Made by a program: the position numbers and the translations under genes
Notes under the pieces: generated by a model
The model's input: only the letters and a program-made list of their open reading frames with translations
What the model was told of the DNA's origin: nothing
The model's database searches: none
From: Favolaschia claudopus
Taxonomy: Eukaryota > Basidiomycota > Agaricomycetes > Agaricales > Mycenaceae
Length of the DNA stretch: 64,000 nucleotides
Assembly: GCA_037176885.1 (NCBI GenBank)
Contig: JAWWNJ010000123.1
Location: 558,001 to 622,000, forward strand
Direction: 5' to 3'
Shown here: positions 54,441 through 62,400 of the stretch, one piece after another
How the letters are laid out: the number at the start of each line of letters is the position of its first letter
Position numbering within the stretch: the first letter of the stretch is position 1

Positions 54441-54542
54441 AATTGCTTTGGGTTTTTTGTGTCTTGTTTTCTCATGCATTCGAGCGTACTCAACTTGCTA
54501 TTCTAGTGTAACTGTGATATACATGTATCGCTCTCGGTCTTA

Positions 54543-57500
54543 CTAGTCCTCGTAATCAATGTCGTCCTGAGGTACCTCGGGGTCTTCTTCTTCCTCCGAT
54601 ATCTCGTCGTCGTCACCCAAATTCCGAAGCACCTCCTCAAACTCTTCTTCCTCATACCACTCCGTACTCATTCCACCTGTCTCGTTGTCAACTGTTACAG
54701 TCAAGTCCGATCCGCTAGTGAGCTCTTCGTTGCTTGGGTCGTGTTCATCGCTGTTGTCAGCATTTGAGTTGTGCGGACTGCCATCACCCTCCGACTCCGA
54801 TGAGCTAGAAGAGCTACTTGATTCGCGCGAATTCGAGGAGAGAGCTGACGGAGAGCGACTGGAGGATGAGGATGCGGGAGGGAACGAAGAAGGTGAGCCT
54901 GTTCTTGGATGTTCCTCCTCCATTGTGGGTTCTGGCTGAGACGGCTGATCTGCGTTATTATCCGTGCCTTCCGCAGGTGGGAAAGCACGCCCGAGGCTCC
55001 GAAGTTGTTCAGCTGCCGTCAAGAGTCTCGCATATTTACCGCTCCGCTCCAGATAATCACCTAACTTTCCACCTTGCAATTCCTCGTATCCGCGCTCGAA
55101 ACGGTTCACCGCAGCGTGGCCCAGACTGCGCCCACTGCGGAAGGAATGCAGCTGATCCTCCTTGTAAAGCTTTAGGAGCATTCGAGTCTCGTCTCGCATG
55201 TGGGGGGAGGTGTGTGATTTGCTTCGCCGTGTAAGTTCGAAAGCTGATTCCATGTCCTCCTTGATTTTGATGAAGTGGAGAACGTTGGGTGCAATTGTGT
55301 TCCTGTAAAACGGTTCGTCAAACTCGCCTCCCTTCCGTTTTATCATCCCAGTGAGCCATTTTATGTTCCACTCCTGGACGAGGTCTCCCTCAACAAAAGT
55401 ACCCACTTCACCGCGCAGATTGAGCAAATAATTATTGAGAAGCGTTTTCTTGAGCGCAGGTGAGCATTCGAACTCGAGCAGAGCATAGAGATCGAGCATA
55501 TATCGCATATAGTTTTGATGTGCCGTGCCTGCGAAGGTGAAAATAAAAATCTTTCGCATCGACAGTCAACGAAAATTTCAGATTCGGAACTGAATCACAA
55601 CCTTCAAGATTTCAAGCACCCTCCCAACATCGCCCTCGGGAATTGCGTAATTTAGCTCTATCCACCACCCGAACTCCATGATGAAGAGGATAGAGTTGCT
55701 GAGCACACGATCGCCGTCGAAATCTGCCTCTTCAACAAATGTCTTTGGTTCGTTTTTGCTCGGAAGGGGAGAAGCTTGAGCATCGACCTCCGTTTGGACC
55801 TCGGGCGCCGGATGCGAATCTTCCTCGCCATCCGCAGGCATATCTGCGTCGACTTCTGGCTCAGGAGATGGTGGAGAAGGATTGGGGTTGGAGGAAGGTG
55901 AAGCCAATGTTGAGCCACGGGGTGCTCGGTCTTCAGCCTTGGCGGCTTCGTATTCGCTACTGGACAGAGACTCGTTGTATGCGGTTTGTGACGCGTACCG
56001 CCGACGCAAAATCGAGGCTTGAACCAGAAGCTCGTCGAGAGTCGGCAGGCTATTGGTTTCAGCTAGTCGCTCAAAATGTTCGTATAAATCTTCAACTCCG
56101 AGAACCACACTAAATTTTATTAGCGGCTGAAAATCACGTTGACTGTTCAAACTTCACATACCGCCAACAGTCAAGAACCTGGGCCTCCCAAATCAGTGTC
56201 ATACTTCGACTTGTAGGGTAGAAATTGCATTTTTTCAAATTGGTGGGACGCTTCATGTTCGCAGCGTTGGAACTGCGCGAGAGAGATGAGGGATCTTTGG
56301 ATGCCGCGGGACCATAGTGATTGCTCGCGCATGCGTTCAGGTCTGTGGCCTTCGTATGCCAGGTCTCGGGTGTGCTGATGATATTGCGGCAGGAATCGTA
56401 GATGTTGAGTGACGTCGAGAGATATTTCTTGAGTCCGAGTGTTGTAGCATGTGAGGCGCCGTCTCCTCTGACCCACTGCAAAATATTATCAGACTTCTCT
56501 GGCTCAATTCCCATCTGCTTATCGAAATCCTTTAGTGCCTGCTGCATCCCTTGGGTTGTCGTTTCGCGTTCTGAATTCGTCCCTAGAGGTTGGAGAATTG
56601 TTTTGTGAACCGGAATGCGATATTTTGCGTAAGTGGTCCGGAAGCGGGCGGAAATTGCGGTACGGAGGTGCGAGAGATGGGGGGAGAATTCGGCCAGTAC
56701 ACGTACACTGTGGAGATTTGTGATGCCTAGATTGTGGTTCCAGTCGATGCTGCGGTAAACGCTTTCGGTTGTCATGTTTTGCCGATCCTGTCTGCAAACC
56801 CGGTTAACATGATCTTGGGCGTCGAACGCACCGGGCTGAGGATCGAAAAACTCGAAGGTGGTGCATGCAGTGCCGACCTTCATGGTGTTCTCGCGTCCCA
56901 GCCCATGCTCGTGAATGACATCGTGATACTGAACATTATCGACAATCTTGCCGAAGGCCGCTTCTCCACGCTCCGCTCCGGCTTGAGTCTTTTGTTGTAA
57001 AACTTTCATGTCAGCTGCCGACATCGAGTTAAGAGCCTTGTAGGTGGTGCTGGTGCTGGTTATACCGGCTAAGCGGCAGTACACGCGTTTGACATCAACA
57101 TGGGACCCGCAAGAGAAATGCCACACAGCGAGAGGAAGGGCAAGCTCGCCGGAAGCGTACGAATTTCGACTGACTATAAATGAGCTAATAGCCGCCACCT
57201 GAATCTAGAGAATGAAACCTTGTTAATAAACGCAATAGCCATAAGACTTAATGGCTTACGGGTGGGTGCGGCCGTCGCTCGCGGACCACAATATTGCCTT
57301 TCACGCGAGGAGCGCAACAACACTCTGTGATATACCACAACAAAGGGTCGGCGGCACGGTAGCGGGCAGCAAGATCCTGCATGGTGAAATGAGTGTCGTC
57401 CCAAGTCATGGTTCGTACTCCTTCTTTGCGTCCGTTGCTCGTTGCTCGGATATGTCGCTGCCCATCAAGATCATTCTTCTTCTCCGCCAAACGTCCTACA

Positions 57501-58027
57501 CGACGATGAAGTTCATCGCCAACAACTCGAACAGCCCACGCATTCAGGCACGGACGAGCGAATCTAATATCATCAAGAGGAATTTCTGAGGAGAATGCGG
57601 CGTCCACTTGGTCTGGATATATGAGTTTCGCTCGACTTTGTGGATGGGAGTAGATGAGCTGGATTATATTGGCCATTTTCACGTTGGAAGACCCCTGGAG
57701 AAAACTAGTTACTGCTGCAATATGTTTGGGGGTTCGAGGGTCTTCCTCGTTTCCTGCGTGACAGTAGAACAAGGTTTCTAAAAAGTCTCCCAGAGAACGG
57801 AATCCGTATTTTGACAGAACATCATTGACCTTCTGCCATTTTGTCCGCTTGGGATTCCGCAGGCTCTGTTGAGTGCTAGAAGTAGCTGATGAGGGGGTGA
57901 ATGGTGTCGTCGGTGACACAGAGCTCGAAGCCGAATCTGGGCCATATGAAGGAATTGTCGGGATTGTTAGCTGCGGAAGGCGTCGGTAGGGACGTTTTGG
58001 CCGGTTTTCGTCGGGAGAAGATTCCAT
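54543..58027 (-). CDS. DUF6589-family protein of the element, apparently intact
   Basis: The exons are 58027-57260, 57198-56162, 56109-55602 and 55550-54543. They chain in frame through three introns of 51-61 bases, giving about 1106 residues without stop or frameshift. The N-terminus is MESSPDENRPKRPYRRLPQL, followed by Ser/Thr-rich sequence and KWQKVNDVLSKYGFRSLGDF. The DUF6589 core has LLWYITECCCAPRVKGNIVV, NITL-type segments, LQWVRGDGASHATTLGLKKY, TPETWHTKATDLNACASNHY, GPAASKDPSSLSRSSNAANM, KKCNFYPTSRSMTLIWEAQV, NSILFIMEFGWWIELNYAIP and YMRYMLDLYALLEFECSPAL. The end is long Ser/Glu-rich acidic sequence (DDDEISEEEEDPEVP). RGDGA, HTK and the conserved Asp/Glu residues could form a nuclease site, which would fit a transposase role, but this is inference. 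Function is not established. The first part of a second, distantly related gene copy lies at 1040-2802. Confidence 0.88.
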
Positions 58028-58296
58028 GGTGTCTTTGGATAGCTGATAGAATGGTACTGACGCGTGTAAGAGGTAGATTTGGGTGACGTGGCAAGAGCAG
58101 ACACGTCGAAAGCGAGTAGAAGTCCAGTGTCACACACTGTGACAAGACGCGAAAATGATCGCACGTGCGGCAGATTATATAATAACTCGACCCTCCCATC
58201 ACTGATCCGCTCGAAGTGACAGACTAATATATAACAACCGCAGGCACGAGGACTTTTTTGTTTTTATTGTCTGTTTATAAGAGACTAAATCGCACC

Positions 58297-59049
58297 GTGA
58301 TCTCTGGTCAAACAAAATCTCTGCACCGGCGATAGCGCAGTCGACACCAACTCCTTCAGGCGACCCCCTTGGCTCTTTCATTGTCAATGAAGATGGAGAA
58401 CCCGTGCATTATGGGCCTGTAGGCGGCGGCGAGGTAACCTCCCGATTTAACTTTCACCAATATCCCACCCATCTGAATCCTATGCAGGTCTTTCGCTCAG
58501 TAAGCATCAAGATTTCTCATATTTCCTCTATTCACCGACACTCCCACTTTGACATGCAGGCTTACTCCGCATCCAAAACAATCCCAGCCGGCCGGGACGG
58601 CCAACTCTTCACCGCTCTAACCGTCTCGTTCCCATTCTCTCCATCCCCCTTCAAACCTTGGGACCTCCCCTCCTCCCTCGACCGCCTCCTCGTCTTCCTC
58701 CCCTCCCGCACCCGCGCCGACCAACTCATCTCGGCACGGCACCCCCCTCACCCAACCCGACCTCCTCTCCCTCTACAACCTCATCTACACCCGCCCCAAC
58801 CCAACCACCACCCGCCTCACCATCAACCCACACCTCCTCGCCTCCCTCTTCCTCATATTTGCCATCGGCTCTATCGTCGACACCGCCATCGTGGGCCTCG
58901 ACAACGCCGATGCGGACTGTTATTTTGGCTTGGCGAAGGCGGCGTTGACTCTGAAGAACGTGTTGGAGGAGGTGGAGGTGGCGACGGTGCAAGCGTTCGT
59001 GTTGATGGCGAGCGTCGTAATTGTGAACAACCGGGAAGAGGCTGCGTAG
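58297..59049 (+). pseudogene. Zn2Cys6 transcription factor, middle part beyond the insertion
   Basis: It continues the frame cut at 51998: RDLWSNKISAPAIAQSTPTP, DPLGSFIVNEDGEPVHYGPV, HQYPTHLNPMQ. An intron follows (58488-58559), then AYSASKTIPAGRDGQLF. A frameshift near 58740 in a C run leads to QPDLLSLYNLIYTRPNP, NPHLLASLFLIFAIGSIVDT, YFGLAKAALTLKNVLEEVEV, ATVQAFVLMASVVIVNN and a stop at 59047-59049. The segment LASLF.IFA.G...D and ATVQAF.LMA is the start of the fungal-specific factor domain (PF04082 type). About half of that domain is missing, so the gene is also 3'-truncated. Both the frameshift and the truncation suggest it was already dead, or died together with the insertion. Confidence 0.82.
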
Positions 59050-59745
59050 TCATAATCGACGCACCTTTCATCGTATTCTCGCTCATTTTCCCATACAAAT
59101 TGCTCCTAGCTCACGACAGTGGTCAGTGCCAGTGTGAAGTCGATCCATGCTGTTGACGTACCGGTAACCGCCGTTCCTAAATCCAGCCCAGGCCTCGCAT
59201 CCAGCTTGCCCGAAATCCTCCTCAGTGCCTAGCCAATGCAGCTGTTGTCGTTGTCGTCGCCACTGAAACGTCAGTCGCAGTATTCAAGATCCGGTAGGGG
59301 TGTTTGGCAGGAGAGGGCAGGGGGGGGCAACGGCGGCGGCGGCGGCGGCGGCAGCGACGGGGACAGTGAGGGCGACGGCGATGACAAGATGCATTGTTGA
59401 GGTGGTGGTGGTGGGAGGAGACAAGAGACGAGGGAGGCGTCCGCGTTGTGTGTGCTGCGGATGTGGAGCACTGTCGTCATTGCTCGGCATCTCGGCATAC
59501 TGACTTGGACGTTTTTCACGGTTTTCTGCCCAGCACGGCGGGGCAATTTTATGTCACAATCCATGAATTTACACGGATGCGAGCATGTACTGATGTTTTC
59601 ACAGTGTTATTGACTCGCTCAAAATTGCCCTGACACCTCTAATCCCCTTAAGACACTGCTTGGCTCATAAGGGCTTCGAACCAGCTTAGGGTGGATTATA
59701 ACCCACCCCGCCAGCAGTTCTAAGCCATCCTAAGGCTTAGGAAGG
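59050..59745. repeat. Low-complexity GGC/GGT-rich stretch, no gene
   Basis: A (CGG)n tract at about 59327-59355 is followed by GACGGGGACAGTGAGGGCGA and GGTGGTGGTGGTGG. Termini TAGGGGTGTTTGGCAGG (about 59295) and CCTGACACCTCTA (about 59629) are loosely inverted and could be a MITE, but no duplication was found. No coding evidence. Confidence 0.4.
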
Positions 59746-59747
59746 TC

Positions 59748-60530
59748 CTAATCAGTTGGAAGCCCTTCGAAGCAATCCGCCATTTTTCCGACATCCTGAA
59801 TAGTCCCATCGAGAACGGCACGGAGGTAGTCTTGACCACAGAACAAGTCGTCGTGAGTCTCCACCACTCCACCATTCTCCTTCGCTGCGCGCAGAATTTC
59901 TGCTGTTTTCTCCGCTCGGTATGGCATCGCTCGAGCCCCTTCTTCCGTACGCCACATTGCCTGGAGCTGGGGTCCAAGCGGAAAAGTACGGAAGGTCAAG
60001 CGTGGAATTTTGGTCTCCCCGCCGCTGGCTGCGAGCTGTATGGGATTCCAGCGTGATTCACCGCACTCCGGGCAGTTCTCCAGATCCTTGTACGGACAGG
60101 TATATGCAACACAAGATTTCCAGCACATGTCATGGACCATGGAAACGACTCCGGTCAGTTCCTCAATTTTCTTCTTGACAAGGTAATGCGAGAGATGGTT
60201 GCAATCAGGGAATCACCGCTTAATATTCCCGCAGATCGTAGTGTACGCCTTTTCAGAGGCATTATCGAGTCCGATGTAGTTTTCACGCGAGGGTGGGGCA
60301 GGGTCCTCGTCAAAGGGAGTCTCTATCTCGGGGTCAAACTGAGGCGAGGGACTACGAAACTGAACATGATATATTTCCCATGATGAAAAAACAAAGACTT
60401 GTGATATAGCTGTAATTTTTACCTCTGTACCGTGCTGTGTATCCCTCATCGAAGGTCCAGAAGATTCAGAGGCATTGTTGCGGGTCCTTCGACGCTTTCG
60501 TGTGCTATCGTTGGGTCAATAGCGTTTAGT
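59748..60530 (-). pseudogene. EnSpm/Plavaka-like transposase, N-terminal fragment
   Basis: The first readable exon is TRKRRRTRNNASESSGPSMR. A 63-base intron follows (donor GTAAAA, acceptor TTCAG), then RSPSPQFDPEIETPFDEDP, LDNASEKAYTTICGNIKR, a TGA stop at 60213-60215, and in the same frame FPDCNHLSHYLVKKKIEELT. It continues with MVHDMCWKSCVAYTCPYKDL, the zinc-ligand block NCPECGESRW, RTFPLGPQLQAMWRTEEGAR and YLRAVLDGTIQDVGKMADCF, then EGLPTD and a stop at 59748. This is the N-terminal part of Plavaka-type (CACTA superfamily) transposases. The catalytic centre further downstream is absent. The TGA replaces what is usually an Arg codon, a single-base change. No termini found. Confidence 0.82.
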
Positions 60531-60540
60531 AAACATTGAC

Positions 60541-61043
60541 AGGATTATTTTTTAAGGGAGATTGTCATCAGGCTCCCACAAATCATTCTCCAATATTCTG
60601 AGAGCTAAAATACCCTCAAATTAATTCACAGAGCACGAGGGCCCAAAATTGGGCTCGCAAATGTACATTCAAGTTTCAACATCCAGTTGACCGATCACAG
60701 GATCTGAACCGAGTCGTCGAGCTTTCCAAATCCCAGACGGACGGGTTCCGTCTGTCCGTCCCGTCCGTCTACCCGTCACGAAGACAGATGGTGAGAGCCC
60801 TATGAAAATATAAGCATGCGGTAACCATTTTACTCAGAATCCAGCCTCAGGGAAGGCAGAAGTTTGAGGTCTACATTCGCCTCAGATCGTTTTCTCCATA
60901 CTCCTATGTATGCACTCATTGTAGGTCTGCTTTCTTCATGGTTTGCTTTCTATTCATTCGCCGCGTGCATTTGATATAATATATAGTTGGCTGACTCTCG
61001 GCTGAACAACGTCTCGTGCGGTTAACCGTTAGTAACCTTTTCT
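60541..61043. other. No gene seen
   Basis: Includes, on the minus strand, a TAGGGCTCTCACC end with GACGGG..GGACGGGACGGAC at about 60740-60806 that resembles 22331-22396. Otherwise unremarkable AT-rich sequence. Confidence 0.45.
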
Positions 61044-61617
61044 CACGAGAAAAGAGGGATGACGGCGACGGGGGGAGAAGACTAGTAGCAGGGGACGAGA
61101 CTCAGGGTCATGGAGGGGGACTGGACAAGGGAAAGTCTCAAAGAGACGGAGTCGCCGCGCCAAAAGCGCGATGTGCGGAGGTGGGCGAGACGAAGAGAAT
61201 GAGGAGACATGTGACTGATGAGATCACCTTTTGCCAATCCCCTTGGTCTGCCAGACCATCCAGGATTGGCCTGAGCTTCACGAGAGAGAGGATTCGTAAG
61301 CAAGCCATTGATATATTGGGCATGAACTTCAAAACGAAGCTCGCTGCACTCCGCTCAAAGGCGAGGGAGCCAAGGCAGCCCACAACCAACAGCTCACCAT
61401 GAAGCAGCCACAGGCGGGCGAAGACAGGGTGAAGCACCACAGGCTCCACAAGAAACTGAGGGGAATGGACAGCAACAAGGGGAGGGGAGGGGAGAGGAGG
61501 GGGGGGAGGGGGAGAGGGGCAGGGGTGCTAGGAACGCACAATGACAATAGAGGGGGCAGTGACGGCGACACGGGCAGGGCGGGTACCGGACTTGGGGAGG
61601 GGCCAGTGGGGATACAG
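61044..61617 (-). repeat. About 575-bp direct repeat, distal copy (DIRS-associated)
   Basis: Nearly identical to 61825-62400 (differences: length of a G run and one base near the inner end). It contains a copy of the last about 90 bases of the reverse transcriptase gene plus its downstream region. It is separated from the other copy by an extra 121-base partial copy and 86 unique bases. The arrangement resembles the split direct repeats of PAT-like DIRS elements. Confidence 0.92.
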
Positions 61618-61738
61618 CCAGGATTGGCCTGAGCTTCACGAGAGAGAGGATTCGTAAGCAAGCCATTGATATATTGGGCATGAACTTCAAAACGAAGCTC
61701 GCTGCACTCCGCTCAAAGGCGAGGGAGCCAAGGCAGCC
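61618..61738 (-). repeat. Third, partial copy of the inner repeat segment
   Basis: CCAGGATTGGCCTGAGCTTC through AGCCAAGGCAGCCC equals 61258-61381 and 62041-62163. It is joined directly to the inner end of the distal repeat at 61617/61618. Confidence 0.92.
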
Positions 61739-61824
61739 CCTACATAACTACAGGATACAGAACAAAACCGTAGCTATGTGAGTGCGCAGAAAATAGCAAA
61801 ACTAACTAGGAGTGGGTGGGTGGG

Positions 61825-62400
61825 CACGAGAAAAGAGGGATGACGGCGACGGGGGGAGAAGACTAGTAGCAGGGGACGAGACTCAGGGTCATGGAGGGGG
61901 ACTGGACAAGGGAAAGTCTCAAAGAGACGGAGTCGCCGCGCCAAAAGCGCGATGTGCGGAGGTGGGCGAGACGAAGAGAATGAGGAGACATGTGACTGAT
62001 GAGATCACCTTTTGCCAATCCCCTTGGTCTGCCAGACCATCCAGGATTGGCCTGAGCTTCACGAGAGAGAGGATTCGTAAGCAAGCCATTGATATATTGG
62101 GCATGAACTTCAAAACGAAGCTCGCTGCACTCCGCTCAAAGGCGAGGGAGCCAAGGCAGCCCACAACCAACAGCTCACCATGAAGCAGCCACAGGCGGGC
62201 GAAGACAGGGTGAAGCACCACAGGCTCCACAAGAAACTGAGGGGAATGGACAGCAACAAGGGGAGGGGAGGGGAGAGGAGGGGGGGGGGAGGGGGAGAGG
62301 GGCAGGGGTGCTAGGAACGCACAATGACAATAGAGGGGGCAGTGACGGCGACACGGGCAGGGCGGGTACCGGACTTGCGGAGGGGCCAGTGGGGATACAG
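61825..62400 (-). repeat. About 575-bp direct repeat, proximal copy, overlapping the end of the DIRS reverse transcriptase gene
   Basis: Starts CACGAGAAAAGAGGGATGAC and ends GGGGATACAG inside the coding region. A diverged third family member is at 24800-24985, next to the LINE relic. Confidence 0.92.

Larger units (their letters stand above)
51990..58296. mobile_element. 6.3-kb two-gene element: RecQ-like helicase plus DUF6589 protein
   Basis: The element is 51999-58287 (6289 bp). The target duplication AATCGCACC lies at 51990-51998 and 58288-58296; if the final A of AGACTA is counted with the duplication it is 10 bp (AAATCGCACC). The ends are TAGTCT...AGACTA. The left end TAGTCTGTAACTT, CCGGCCCT, GGAGGGTCG, TTATTATATAATCA is mirrored on the right not at the extreme tip but 61 bases inside it (58185-58226). 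So the right end carries an extra tail, conserved in the 883-bp relative at 38765. It encodes two convergent, apparently intact genes (52166-54440 plus; 54543-58027 minus) and nothing else. It interrupts a Zn2Cys6 factor gene. TSD length is like that of Mutator-type elements, but no MULE, hAT or other known transposase domain is visible. Confidence 0.92.

Noticed and set aside
58404..59156. 250-codon frame in the transcription factor region
   Set aside because: Only its first part is the real frame; after about 58740 the continuation is Pro/His-rich shadow sequence while the true protein continues in another frame.
61044..62400. Open frames of 96-166 codons in the direct repeats
   Set aside because: Present in both repeats in several frames because the sequence is purine-rich on one strand; none shows a domain, apart from the 3' end of the DIRS reverse transcriptase.
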